From: Streptomyces sp. NBC_01335
GTDB lineage: Bacteria > Actinomycetota > Actinomycetes > Streptomycetales > Streptomycetaceae
Assembly (NCBI RefSeq): GCF_035953295.1
Contig: NZ_CP108370.1
Coordinates: 186,001-250,000, forward strand
Length of the DNA: 64,000 nt
Direction of reading: 5' to 3'
Made by a program: the position numbers and the translations under genes
The notes under the pieces: generated by a model
Told to the model about the DNA's origin: nothing
Seen by the model: only the letters and a program-made list of their open reading frames with translations
The model's database searches: none
In this document: positions 49,834 to 58,474 of the stretch, one piece after another
Layout: every line of letters starts with the position of its first letter
Numbering within the stretch: the stretch's first letter is position 1

Positions 49834-49955
49834 GCAGTCGAACCTCCGTCGCCGGGTCGGCAGTTCAGGGGGCCTGTCGTCGCGACGCCGTCCTGCGCGT
49901 ATGAGGAGGCGAGGATCTCGGCGTCGTAGCCGGCGACGGATGGGCTCACAGGAGT

Positions 49956-50120
49956 TCAGACCTCGTTGGTGGTCTGGGCGTTGCCGGAATCGGCCGGTTT
50001 CTCCTGCGGCTCCTCGACCTCGGCCTCGGCCTGCTCGACCTCCTGAAGCGCCTTCAGGTAGAGGTCGCGCACCTTGTTCAGTTCCTCGTCATTCAGAAAA
50101 CGAGAGAATGAGTTCGGCAT
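49956..50120 (-). CDS. Small acidic protein at the head of the NRPS operon
   Basis: A 54-residue protein, MPNSFSRFLNDEELNKVRDL and onward, with a predicted amphipathic helix (about residues 9-34), then a Glu/Pro/Gln-rich tail ending TTNEV. It has no Cys, no signal peptide and no membrane segment. The ATG at 50120 is chosen because GAGGAGGAG lies just upstream. It is the first gene before the DXS-like gene (122 bases), so it probably leads the operon. It lacks the zinc Cys motifs and Glu terminus of LysW-type amino-group carriers and the Ser of carrier proteins. It could be a docking, scaffold, precursor or regulatory peptide. Function unknown. Confidence 0.6.
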   Translation of the reverse strand: MPNSFSRFLNDEELNKVRDLYLKALQEVEQAEAEVEEPQEKPADSGNAQTTNEV

Positions 50121-50270
50121 GTGTGACTCCTCCTCGAAAGTCCGTCGGACGCTGCGAGAACAAAGAGCGACCCGCGCCGCGGGTGACGGCGGACGCAGGG
50201 TGGGACGGGGCCTCAAGGCCCCCATCGAGTGCGGGGTCAGCGTAGCCCAGAGATCACCGGACTGTCTTTA

Positions 50271-50317
50271 GTGCGTTGTGGCCAAAGCGCGTTGGGCAAA
50301 AGCGCGTTGTGGCAAAC
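50271..50317. promoter_or_regulatory. Three tandem 15-16-base repeats upstream of the small-protein/DXS operon
   Basis: GTGCGTTGTGGCCAAA (50271-50286), GCGCGTTGGGCAAAA (50287-50301) and GCGCGTTGTGGCAAAC (50302-50317) follow each other without gaps. They lie about 150 bases upstream of the small-protein gene. On the minus strand, a possible -10 hexamer TACGCT occurs at 50244-50239, downstream of the repeats. The arrangement suits an activator bound upstream of a promoter. Confidence 0.55.
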
Positions 50318-50450
50318 CGTGTCTTGTTCGACCTCTGGAAGACTGATGAAGATCTTGGGGCGGAGTGGTGGGCAGCCACGATCAGACTGGCACGCCGGAT
50401 GGCCACAGATGCTCCGTGCCGGCCGGACAAGCGGCCCGGCCGTCGGGCTT

Positions 50451-50879
50451 TCAGGCGGGCCGGCCCTCGTCGTCCCGGCCACCGGTCCGTGCCGCGCGCC
50501 ATTCCCCGACGGTCTTCTCGACGTCGAAGCGCCCGAGGTTGAGCGGCGGGCCGGGCGGGGGCATCCGTACGGCCTCGTCGATCTTCTCGTTGATCGCGTC
50601 CAGCAGTTCCCGCACCCGGCGCTCGGAGACCGCTTCGGTGACCGCGCGACGGACGTCCTCCGCCTCTTTGCGCAGAGCGAGGGCGGGCGGCAGGACCGAC
50701 AGTCCTTCGCGCTGCATCTTCTCCTTGATCCACCAGTCCTCGTCGTAGGTACGCCCCAGTCCGGGAAGCGGCTTGCCGAAGCCCGGCAGGGAGGCGAAGT
50801 CGCCACGCTGCTCGGCCTCGTGGATCTGCCGGTCCACCCAGGAGTCGAAGTTGACGCCAGGGGGCTTCCGTTCGGTCAC
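50451..50879 (-). CDS. DUF1992 (DnaJ-homologue-like) protein
   Basis: A 142-residue protein with the DUF1992 signature: FDSWVDRQIHEAEQRGDFAS then LPGFGKPL, with the DEDWWIKEKM block after it. Members are small cytoplasmic proteins of unknown function, related to the vertebrate DnaJC28 C-terminal region. The GTG at 50879 is preferred because AGAGGTG lies upstream. An earlier in-frame GTG at 50897 overlaps that site. It lies outside the NRPS operon and is common in actinobacterial chromosomes. Confidence 0.85.
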   Translation of the reverse strand: MTERKPPGVNFDSWVDRQIHEAEQRGDFASLPGFGKPLPGLGRTYDEDWWIKEKMQREGLSVLPPALALRKEAEDVRRAVTEAVSERRVRELLDAINEKIDEAVRMPPPGPPLNLGRFDVEKTVGEWRAARTGGRDDEGRPA

Positions 50880-51089
50880 GGGACACCTCTTCCGCACTCC
50901 GGCCAGGACCCTTCCACGATACCTGGAGCGCCCCTGTTCGAATCGGCACTGTCTCGAACTGCTGGTCGGGGGTACACGACTTCACGCACCCCGCTCGGCC
51001 GGATCAACCGGCCGGAGCCCGGACCGGAGGGAGTTGACCACTGTGCGAGAGAACTGCGGATCGGACAGCGAACGGGGGGAGCGGCGATC

Positions 51090-51689
51090 ATGACGACCGT
51101 ACTGATCATCGTCGGTGTCGTCGTCCTCGCGGCGATCGCCGGCTGGCTCCTCCTGCGCGGGCGGGCGACCGGCGGCGCGGGGTTGAAGCGCCGCTTCGGA
51201 CCCGAGTACGACCGGGTGCTCGCCCGTCACCAGGGAGACACCAAGCTCGCCGAGCAGGAACTGGAAGAGCGGGTGAAGCGGCACGGGTCGATCAGCGAGC
51301 GGCCGCTGTCGGACGAGGCGCGGGAGCGGTACACGGCGCGCTGGACCCGGGTTCAGGAGCGGTTCGTCGACGCTCCCGAGGACGCGGTCACCGAGGCCGG
51401 TGACCTTCTCGACGAGCTTTCCCGGGAGCGCGGTTTCCCGGAGGCGGGCAGTGTCGAGGACCGCGCGGAGGCCCTGTCGGTCCACCACGCCGCGCAGGTC
51501 GACGCCTACCGCCGCGTGCACACGGCGCGCGACGGTGCGGGCGGCACCGAGGACCTGCGTCAGGCCCTCGTCGAGGCCCACGCGCTCTTCGACGCACTGC
51601 TCGGGAAGCGGACGGCCGGACCGGCCGGACGGGACCGGGCCACGGACATGAGGAAGCAGCACCACGCGAAGGGAAGTGTGACGTCATGA
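51090..51689 (+). CDS. Membrane-anchored hypothetical protein
   Basis: A 199-residue protein with a single N-terminal membrane segment (TVLIIVGVVVLAAIAGWLLL) followed by a charged helical domain rich in Glu, Arg and Ala (about 30-185). It is probably anchored with the bulk in the cytoplasm, because the segment is followed by Arg-rich sequence. The family is common in Streptomyces but of unknown role. The ATG follows GGGGGAG. Its stop overlaps the next gene's start as ATGA, so the two are translated together. Confidence 0.8.
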   Translation: MTTVLIIVGVVVLAAIAGWLLLRGRATGGAGLKRRFGPEYDRVLARHQGDTKLAEQELEERVKRHGSISERPLSDEARERYTARWTRVQERFVDAPEDAVTEAGDLLDELSRERGFPEAGSVEDRAEALSVHHAAQVDAYRRVHTARDGAGGTEDLRQALVEAHALFDALLGKRTAGPAGRDRATDMRKQHHAKGSVTS

Positions 51690-52531
51690 CTTACGGATCT
51701 TCCACGAACGGTGAACGGATCAACGGCGAGCGGACCGACGGTGAACGGTCCGACAGGGCGGCGGAAGCCCGCCGCACGGACGACCGGACGCGGACGACGG
51801 CCCCCGAGCCCTCCGCCGCCGGTGCCGTCCCGGAGAGCGCCGCGGGCCCCAAGCCCGTACACGCCCCCAGGACCGCCGGGAACCCTGCCGACCGCGCCGA
51901 CCACGCCGACCGGAACCTCGCGACGGACCGCGCCGACCGCACGGCCGACGGTACGAGTACGGCGACGAAGACGGCGGACTCCGATCGCACCGGCGCCCTC
52001 GGCGCGAAGCGGGACACGGACCGCGCGACCCCCATGGACCGCTCGAACAGCACGGTCCGTACGGGCGGCGTGGACCGCCCGGATCGTACGGATCGCACGG
52101 ACGGCATGGACCGCGCGGCCCGCACGGATCGTACGGAGGGCATGGACCGCGCGGATCGTACGGACCGTGCCGGAACGCACCGGGAGACCCTCGGCACGAG
52201 CGCCACGTCCCGCACCTCCGGGTCCGCCGTGAACGGCCGGGATCACGAGGGGGCCCTGCTCGGGGGAACCGACCACGACGAGCTGGAGCGGCGCATGCGG
52301 CACGCGGTCAGCGACTTCGTGGAGGACCCGCGGCGCGCAGTCCGGGAGGCCGGCGAGACCCTCGACGCGGTCACCCAGAACCTGGTCAAGGCACTCACGG
52401 AGCGGAGCACCGCGCTGCGCAGCGAGGAGCGGGCGGACGGCACGGGCGGACGGAACGGCGAGCGGACGGAGGAGCTGAGGATCGTGCTCCAGCACTACCG
52501 CGACCTCACCGACCGGCTGCTGGCGGTCTGA
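51686..52531 (+). CDS. Hypothetical protein with Asp-Arg-Thr repeats
   Basis: A 281-residue hydrophilic protein. The first 170 residues are low complexity, rich in Asp, Arg, Thr and Gly, with tandem units such as MDRADRTDR and TDRTDGMDRA (about residues 115-160). The C-terminal 90 residues form a helical domain (LERRMRHAVSDFVEDPRRAV) that resembles the helical region of the preceding gene's product. It is coupled to that gene by ATGA. Function unknown. The repeats suggest recent expansion. Confidence 0.75.
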   Translation: MTYGSSTNGERINGERTDGERSDRAAEARRTDDRTRTTAPEPSAAGAVPESAAGPKPVHAPRTAGNPADRADHADRNLATDRADRTADGTSTATKTADSDRTGALGAKRDTDRATPMDRSNSTVRTGGVDRPDRTDRTDGMDRAARTDRTEGMDRADRTDRAGTHRETLGTSATSRTSGSAVNGRDHEGALLGGTDHDELERRMRHAVSDFVEDPRRAVREAGETLDAVTQNLVKALTERSTALRSEERADGTGGRNGERTEELRIVLQHYRDLTDRLLAV

Positions 52532-52598
52532 CCCACCCGGGTCCGCCCACCGGGAGCCCGGCCCCGGGCCGAACTCCGGCCCCCGGCCCCGGAACACG

Positions 52599-52646
52599 AG
52601 CGGCCGGGAGGAACACGGACACATGTCCGCGTGCCTCCCGGCCGCT
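52599..52646 (+). terminator. Terminator hairpin after the Asp-Arg-repeat protein gene
   Basis: AGCGGCCGGGAGG (52599-52611) pairs perfectly with CCTCCCGGCCGCT (52634-52646). An inner GACA/TGTC pair extends the fold. It lies about 70 bases after the stop. The rest of the 52532-52856 gap shows no gene. Confidence 0.65.
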
Positions 52647-52856
52647 GGGGCGTTCCCCGCCCGCGCGCCTCGGCGTGGATACGGAGCGCCCCGCAGGGTT
52701 GTCGGCACGGCTGAGGACCCGGCGCACATCTCGCCGTACCTGACCGAGCACATCCAGCCGGTGAGCCCTCACCGCATTTCGAGGGATGCCCGCGCTGTTC
52801 TGCCAGCGGCGGAACACCGGCCGGACCGGGCTCGATGATCACTGCAGTCCGGTCCC

Positions 52857-53392
52857 ATGACGACGATTGCGACGCGTACGGTCGAGTATCCGGCCGACGG
52901 TCTGACGATGATCGGGCATCTCGCGCTCCCGGCCGGTGCCGACCGCCGGCCCGCGGTGCTGCTCGGACCGGAGGGCATGGGGGTCAGCGACGTCGAGCGC
53001 CGCCGGGCCGATGCCCTCGCCGAGCTGGGATACGTGGCGCTGGCCTTCGGCCTTCACGACGGGCGCTGGGCCGCGCAGTCAATGCCCTGACCACGGGCCG
53101 ACCGGGCGAGGCAGCGCGCATTCGCTGCCCGGTGTGGGCCGGGGTCGGATCGGAAGACCCGATCATGGCGCCCGCGCAACGGAACGCGTTCACCGCTGAG
53201 CTGCAGGCCGCGGGCGTCGACTGGCGCCCCACGGTCTACGGCGGCGCCTTGCACGCCTTCCACCACCCACCGGTCGGCCACCCCGTGGTCCCCGGCGTCG
53301 GCTACCACCCACAGCACGCGCAGCGAGCCTGGCGCGACGTCGTCGACCTGCTCGCCGAGTGCCTGCCCGTGACGGAGGATCTGCGGGCATGA
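52857..53392 (+). pseudogene. Broken dienelactone hydrolase-family gene
   Basis: The first 70 residues from ATG 52857 (TRTVEYPADGLTMIGHLALP, AVLLGPEGMGVSDVERRRAD, LAFGLHDGRW) match the N-terminus of dienelactone hydrolase-family proteins, but that frame stops at 53090. A second frame continues with AVNALTTGRPGEAARI, then jumps to RCPVWAGVGSEDPIM and the family's C-terminus with the catalytic His region (GGALHAFHH). The central strand with the Cys nucleophile (GxCxGG, about 80-100 residues) is missing. So there is at least one frameshift plus an internal deletion. The gene is not expected to be functional. Confidence 0.75.
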
Positions 53393-53443
53393 CCCGGGCA
53401 GACATGCCCGGGCGGCTGCGCCGGGCACCGACCGGCCCGCCGA

Positions 53444-54319
53444 TCAGGAGTGGAGGGCCGGCTTGAGGATGTCCTGGCACCACTGGCGGAATCCGGTGGC
53501 GGAGGCCGGGTCGCGGGGTTCGGCGTCGTAGATTCCGTTGTTCTGGGCGTTGACCATGTCGGCCATGTCCTGGGCCAGCGCCGGGCTCGCGCCGTGCTGC
53601 ACCATGCGGGCCCGGAAGTCCGCGAGCGGGACCTGCTGGTAGCGCACCGTGCGGCCCAGGGTCTCGGAGATGATCTCGGCCATGGCGTCGGGGGTCAGGC
53701 TGTCGGGGCTGACCAGCGGAACGCGGGCCTGTCCGCTCCAGGCGGTGTCCAGCAGGAGCGCCGCCGCCGTGGCAGCCACATCCCGGGTGGCGACGGTCAG
53801 CAGCGGCCGGTCCGCGGTGTTCGCCATGGAGAACACCCCCTGCTCCGTGATCGGCTGGGTCTGATTGAGCAGGTTCTCCATGAAGAACGGCAGTGCCAGG
53901 GCGCGGTGCCGCACGCCGGTACTCGCGATCAGCTCGTCCATGTCGAGCGCGGCCGACAGAAGTCCGGCCTCGTCCTGGTAGCCGTGGCCCAGGGAGGTGA
54001 CGTGCACCATCCGTACGCCCCGGTCGGCGGCCCGCTGGGCCGTGGCGCGGGTGAAGTCCCGGTAGTAGCTCCCGGCGGGGCCGGCGTCGCGGAAACCGGC
54101 CGGGGGCACGAGCCAGAACAGCCGGTCGGCTCCTTCCAGCGCCTTCGCGGTCGTATCCCCGTCGGCGTGGGACCCCTCCACCACCTCGACCCGCGCACGC
54201 ACGTGCTCCGGGAGGCGGGAGGGGTCTCGGACGATCACCCGGACCGACTCCCCGCTGTCCAGAACGCGGTCCAGGACCTGTCGGCCGATATCACCGGTCG
54301 GCGTAGTAATGACGATCAT
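53444..54319 (-). CDS. NmrA-family NAD(P)-binding protein
   Basis: A 291-residue atypical SDR of the NmrA/HSCARG type. It starts MIVITTPTGDIGRQVLDRVL, the nucleotide-binding motif, with RVIVRDPSRLP near residue 30 and a SLGHGY region in place of the usual Tyr-Lys pair. Members act as redox sensors or reductases of small quinones. The ATG at 54319 is chosen because GGAGGCACTC precedes it, rather than the ATG four codons upstream. It is divergent from a LysR gene, the usual arrangement in actinobacteria, with a palindrome at that gene's start. Confidence 0.88.
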   Translation of the reverse strand: MIVITTPTGDIGRQVLDRVLDSGESVRVIVRDPSRLPEHVRARVEVVEGSHADGDTTAKALEGADRLFWLVPPAGFRDAGPAGSYYRDFTRATAQRAADRGVRMVHVTSLGHGYQDEAGLLSAALDMDELIASTGVRHRALALPFFMENLLNQTQPITEQGVFSMANTADRPLLTVATRDVAATAAALLLDTAWSGQARVPLVSPDSLTPDAMAEIISETLGRTVRYQQVPLADFRARMVQHGASPALAQDMADMVNAQNNGIYDAEPRDPASATGFRQWCQDILKPALHS

Positions 54320-54429
54320 GAGTGCCTCCATGCGTGGCGGTCGACGGCGATCCCCGGGGTCGCCGGTTGGTCACTTTCGAGTGAACGCGGTGCGACGGCG
54401 CAGGTGAAGGACCGATGTGATCGCGATTG

Positions 54430-54444
54430 ATACCCTGGTGGTAT
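54430..54444. promoter_or_regulatory. LysR-type palindrome in the NmrA/LysR intergenic region
   Basis: ATACC (54430-54434), 5 bases, then GGTAT (54440-54444) form a perfect inverted repeat that overlaps the LysR start codon. It is probably the autoregulatory and divergent operator of that LysR protein. Confidence 0.55.
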
Positions 54445-55345
54445 GAATGATCCGGAGGTGCGACAGCTCCGCTACTTCGTCGCGGTCGCGGAGGAACTGC
54501 ACTTCGGGCGCGCCGCCGCCCGGCTGGGCATGGCGCAGCCCCCGCTGTCCCGCACCATCCGGGAACTGGAACGGCAGCTCGGTGTGACGCTGTTCGAGCG
54601 GACCACCCGGCAGGTAAGACTCACCGGCGCCGGAGAGGTCCTGCTGCGGGACGCCAGAACCGCCCTGGAGGCGGTCACCGCAGCCGCTCACCGCGCTCGG
54701 CACGCAGGCAGCGCCTCACCCCGGCTGCGCATCGCGCTCAAGGCCGACATCGACGGCGGCCTCCTGCCGCGGATCCTGGACGCCTACAGCGCCGATCCCA
54801 CGGCACTGCCTCCCGAACTGGTCCTCGGAGGGTTCGGCGAACAACCCCAGGCACTGCGCGACGGTCTGGCCGACGTGGCACTCGTGCTCTGCCCCATGGA
54901 CGACCGCGGGCTGGACAGCGAGCCGCTGATCACCGAGCCGGTCCTGGTCGCCATGGCCGCCACCGACCCGCTGGCCGCCCGGACCCGACTGTGCCTGGCG
55001 GACCTGGCCGGCCGGAACCTCCCCGACGGTACGCCGGCCGACGCGGGGCGCGCCGCGCCGCACCGACCCGGGGCGACGAGCCCGGCCTCCAACTTGTCGG
55101 AGATCTTCAACCTCGTCGAAACGGGCACCACCGTGTTCTTCGCACCTGCCTCGGTCGCCCGGCGCAACCCGCGCCCCGGGGTCGCCTACCGGCCGGTCAG
55201 CGACCTTCCCGACTGCACCCTGGCCGTCGCATGGCCCCAGGACGCCCGTTCACCGGCCGTCGCCGCCCTGGTACGCGTCGCCTGCACGATCGCCGCCGAC
55301 CAGCGCGCACAGGCGGAGCCCCGGACGCGGAGCGCGACCGCCTGA
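54443..55345 (+). CDS. LysR-family transcriptional regulator
   Basis: A 300-residue LysR protein. The N-terminal helix-turn-helix begins VRQLRYFVAVAEELHFGRAA and includes PPLSRTIRELERQLGVTLFE. A C-terminal effector-binding domain follows (about 90-285). It is divergent from the NmrA-family gene and probably controls it. The ATG has no strong ribosome site and may be close to the transcript start. There are no TTA codons and no link to the biosynthetic clusters is seen. Confidence 0.9.
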   Translation: MNDPEVRQLRYFVAVAEELHFGRAAARLGMAQPPLSRTIRELERQLGVTLFERTTRQVRLTGAGEVLLRDARTALEAVTAAAHRARHAGSASPRLRIALKADIDGGLLPRILDAYSADPTALPPELVLGGFGEQPQALRDGLADVALVLCPMDDRGLDSEPLITEPVLVAMAATDPLAARTRLCLADLAGRNLPDGTPADAGRAAPHRPGATSPASNLSEIFNLVETGTTVFFAPASVARRNPRPGVAYRPVSDLPDCTLAVAWPQDARSPAVAALVRVACTIAADQRAQAEPRTRSATA

Positions 55346-55353
55346 AGCGCGCT

Positions 55354-56163
55354 TCAGACCGGTACGCCGACGGGGACTGTCAGCTCCTGGCGCAGCCGGT
55401 CGACCACCGGCTCCGGCAGCCTCAGCCCGCTGCGCACATAGCCGTCGAGCCCGCCCCACCGCTCCTCCATCGCGTCCAGCGCCACGTCGAGGTAGTGGGG
55501 CCGTGCCTCGATGACGGCGGAGGCGATGGCCGGATCGCCTCCCGCGTCGAGGAAGCGCTGTACGGAGGGGGCGAAAGCGAGGCGCACGGCGGGGTTGACC
55601 GCGAGGAACTCGGCCCGGACGGTCTCCCGGGACGCCCCCAGGATCATCAGCAGTACCGCGGTGGCCCAGCCCGTGCGGTCCTTCCCCGCCGTGCAGTGGA
55701 AGAGCACCGGCCGGGCCGGAGCGTCCGCCGCCGTCTCCAGGAAGGCGCGGTAGGCGGCCGACGCTCCCGGGGACAGCACCATCTGACGGTACGTCTGCGC
55801 GAACACCTCCTCCGCCCGGCCCCCGCCCAGCGCCTCCTCGGCGGCGGCCGGGTCGGCGAGCAGGGCCCTGAGGCGGGCCGGGGCGACCCCGGGATTGCCG
55901 CCCAGCACATCGGCGACGAAGAGTCTGGCTCTCGGGGGCAGCCGGTCCGGGGCCCAGTGGCGCTCGTCGGCGGTCCGCAGGTCGACGACCGTACGGACGC
56001 CGAGGGCGGCGACCGCCATGTCGTGCTCGGGATCGAGTTCGCTCAGCTGGCCCGAACGCAGGAGGATCCCCTGCCGCATCCGCTGGCCGTGGCCCAGGGC
56101 GATACCGCCCAGATCCCGCAGATTGACGACGGTGGTGGCCGGGACGGCCCGGGCGGTCTGCAC
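55354..56163 (-). CDS. Tyrosine-protein phosphatase (DSP/PtpB type)
   Basis: A 269-residue protein phosphatase of the actinobacterial tyrosine/serine type. NLRDLGGI near the start, LLRSGQLSEL and VVDLRTADE are family marks. The catalytic loop is HCTAGKDRTG (Cys nucleophile, Arg binding phosphate). It removes phosphate from protein tyrosine, or possibly from phosphoinositides. The GTG at 56163 is chosen because AGAGG lies 9 bases upstream. An ATG at 56196 gives 11 more residues but has no ribosome site. It converges with the LysR gene, with 8 bases between stops. Confidence 0.88.
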   Translation of the reverse strand: MQTARAVPATTVVNLRDLGGIALGHGQRMRQGILLRSGQLSELDPEHDMAVAALGVRTVVDLRTADERHWAPDRLPPRARLFVADVLGGNPGVAPARLRALLADPAAAEEALGGGRAEEVFAQTYRQMVLSPGASAAYRAFLETAADAPARPVLFHCTAGKDRTGWATAVLLMILGASRETVRAEFLAVNPAVRLAFAPSVQRFLDAGGDPAIASAVIEARPHYLDVALDAMEERWGGLDGYVRSGLRLPEPVVDRLRQELTVPVGVPV

Positions 56164-56196
56164 GATGAACTGCCTCTTTCCCGACGTTTCACGCAT

Positions 56197-56620
56197 TTAA
56201 GTGTCAACGTCGCATGTCAGAGGCGATTCGACAACGGAAAACGCCGGAGCGGACCGGCTCTTCGGCGACGGGAACGCGGCCCGCGCACGCCCCCCGCGGA
56301 AGGCGGCCCGCACGCGCCCCGAGCCGCCCCGGCCCCGGTCCGCACCGTCGCGGCCGGCCCACGCCGGGCGCGCCGCCGAGGGCGGAAGACCCGGTCCCGA
56401 TCCGGGCACGGGTCGAATCAACCGATCGAATGAAGATCACGGGAAAGGCGAGCGCCGCCGACGGGACCCGACGCGGAACCGTGGACCGACCGGGCCGACC
56501 GGGCCGCTCCGCCGGCTGTCCCGCGACACGCTGCGTGCACGCCCGGACGCGCACCGGAGAGGGATAGGTCACAGCGGAATCCTCTGCTGGTCCCCCGCCG
56601 GACTGCCCTAGCATCTGGGC
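56197..56620. other. Intergenic region between phosphatase and mutA genes
   Basis: About 420 bases without a convincing gene; the open frames here are GC-driven. Upstream of mutA, TAGCAT (56609-56614) lies 6 bases before the ATG, and there is no ribosome site, so the mutA transcript may be leaderless. Confidence 0.5.
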
Positions 56621-58474
56621 ATGACGGTCCTGCCTGCTGACGGGCTCCCCCTGGCCGCCGAGTTCGCTGACGCCTCCCCGGAGCAGTGGCAGACCCTCGT
56701 CGAGGGTGTGCTGCGCAAGTCGGGCAAGGACGTCACGGGTGAGGCCGCGCTGGAAGCCCTGTCCACGACGTTGGAGGACGGGCTCACCACCCGCCCTCTG
56801 TACACCTCCCGCAACGGCGCGCCCCCGGCCGGTCTGCCCGGTTTCGCGCCCTTCACCCGGGGCGGCGGACCCGCCGGAAACGCGGCGGGCGGCTGGGACG
56901 TACGGCAGCGCCACGCGCTGACCGACCCGGTCCGGCTCAACGAGGCCCTGCTCGCCGATCTGGAGAACGGCGTCACCTCGCTCTGGCTCGGTGTCGGCGG
57001 CCCCGGCGGTGTACCGGTCACCGGGCTGGACCGGGCGCTGGACGGCGTCCTCCTCGACCTCGCGCCGCTGGCTCTCGACGCCGGGGGCGACTCCGGCGCG
57101 GCGGCGGCCGAGCTGGTGCGGCTGTACGCGGACCGGGGTGTCGCCCCGGAGGCCGTACGTGGCGGGCTCGGCATCGATCCGCTGGGCGGGTCGGCCCGTA
57201 CGGGTGACACGCCCGATCTGACCACCGCCGTCGAGTGGGCCGCGCGGTGCGCCGGGGAGTATCCGGGGCTGCGGGCACTGAGCGTGGACGCGCTGCCGTA
57301 CCACGAGGCCGGTGGCGCGGCGGCCCAGGAGCTGGGCCTCTCGCTCGCCACCGGGGTGGCGTACCTCCGGGCGCTGACCGCCGCCGGGCTGTCCGTCGAG
57401 GCGGCCTGTTCGCAGTTGGAGTTCCGTTACGCGGCGACCGCCGACCAGTTCCTGACGATCGCCAAGCTGCGGGCCGCGCGCCGGCTGTGGGCGCGGGTCG
57501 CGCAGGTCTGCGGTGCGCCCGGCGCGGGTGCCCAGCGGCAGCACGCGGTGACCTCGTCGGTGATGATGACGCGGCGCGACCCCTGGGTGAACATGCTCCG
57601 CACGACGCTGGCCGCTCTGGGCGCGGGGGTCGGCGGCGCCGACGCGGTGACGGTCCTCCCCTTCGACGCGGCGCTCGGGCTGCCGGACGCCTTCGCCCGG
57701 CGGATCGCCCGGAACACCTCCACCATCCTGATGGAGGAGTCGCACCTGGCCCGGGTCGTCGACCCGGCGGGCGGCTCCTGGTACGTGGAGAGCCTCACCG
57801 AGGAACTGGCCGTCGCCGCTTGGGCGTTCTTCCAGGAGATCGAGCGCGCGGGCGGCCTGGAGGCGGCCACCGCCTCGGGTCTGGTCGCCGAACGGCTCGC
57901 CGCGGCCTGGGAGAAGCGCTCCCGCGACCTGGCGCGCCGCAAGGAGCCGGTGACGGGGGTCAGCGAGTTCCCGCACCTGGACGAGCACCCGGTGGAGCGC
58001 GAAGCTGCACCCGCCGCTCCTTCCGGCGGCCTGCCGAAGGTCCGCCGCGACGAGGCCTTCGAAGCGCTGCGGAGCCGGTCGGACGCCCATCTCGCCACCA
58101 CGGGAGCCCGCCCGAAGGTCTTCCTGGCGGCTCTCGGCCCCGCCTCGGCGCACACCGCCCGGGCCTCCTTCGCCGCGAACCTCTTCCAGGCCGGCGGCAT
58201 CGAGACCATCCACCGGCCCGTCACCGTGGACGCCGCGACGGTGGCCGACGCGTTCGCCGCGTCCGGTGCCGAGATCGCCTGCCTCTGCTCCTCCGACGCG
58301 GTGTACGAGCAGGAGGCGGCCGGGGTGGCCGCGGCGCTGGTGGCCGCGGGAGCCGGCCGCGTACTGCTCGCCGGCCGCCCCGGCGAGGTGGACGGGGTCG
58401 ACGGCCACGTCTTCGCCGGCTGCGACGCCGTCGCCGTGCTCTCCTCCGTACTCGACCGACTGGGAGTGGCGTGA
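56621..58474 (+). CDS. mutA: Methylmalonyl-CoA mutase small subunit
   Basis: A 617-residue non-catalytic small subunit of the adenosylcobalamin-dependent mutase that interconverts succinyl-CoA and R-methylmalonyl-CoA. The TIM-barrel region and a degenerate C-terminal B12-fold domain are present ([20 protein letters not shown]); the cobalamin-binding His is absent, as expected for this subunit. The start ATG lacks a ribosome site and is probably leaderless. The stop overlaps the mutB start as TGATG. The enzyme supplies methylmalonyl-CoA for polyketides and also serves propionate use. Confidence 0.95.
   Translation: MTVLPADGLPLAAEFADASPEQWQTLVEGVLRKSGKDVTGEAALEALSTTLEDGLTTRPLYTSRNGAPPAGLPGFAPFTRGGGPAGNAAGGWDVRQRHALTDPVRLNEALLADLENGVTSLWLGVGGPGGVPVTGLDRALDGVLLDLAPLALDAGGDSGAAAAELVRLYADRGVAPEAVRGGLGIDPLGGSARTGDTPDLTTAVEWAARCAGEYPGLRALSVDALPYHEAGGAAAQELGLSLATGVAYLRALTAAGLSVEAACSQLEFRYAATADQFLTIAKLRAARRLWARVAQVCGAPGAGAQRQHAVTSSVMMTRRDPWVNMLRTTLAALGAGVGGADAVTVLPFDAALGLPDAFARRIARNTSTILMEESHLARVVDPAGGSWYVESLTEELAVAAWAFFQEIERAGGLEAATASGLVAERLAAAWEKRSRDLARRKEPVTGVSEFPHLDEHPVEREAAPAAPSGGLPKVRRDEAFEALRSRSDAHLATTGARPKVFLAALGPASAHTARASFAANLFQAGGIETIHRPVTVDAATVADAFAASGAEIACLCSSDAVYEQEAAGVAAALVAAGAGRVLLAGRPGEVDGVDGHVFAGCDAVAVLSSVLDRLGVA

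Noticed and set aside
49956..50120. The 54-residue protein as an amino-group carrier protein (LysW type)
   Set aside because: It lacks the zinc-binding Cys motifs and the conserved acidic C-terminal Glu, and no LysX or LysY gene is present.
56214..56567. A plus-strand Arg/Pro-rich open frame before mutA
   Set aside because: Composition-driven frame with no ribosome site and no recognisable domain.
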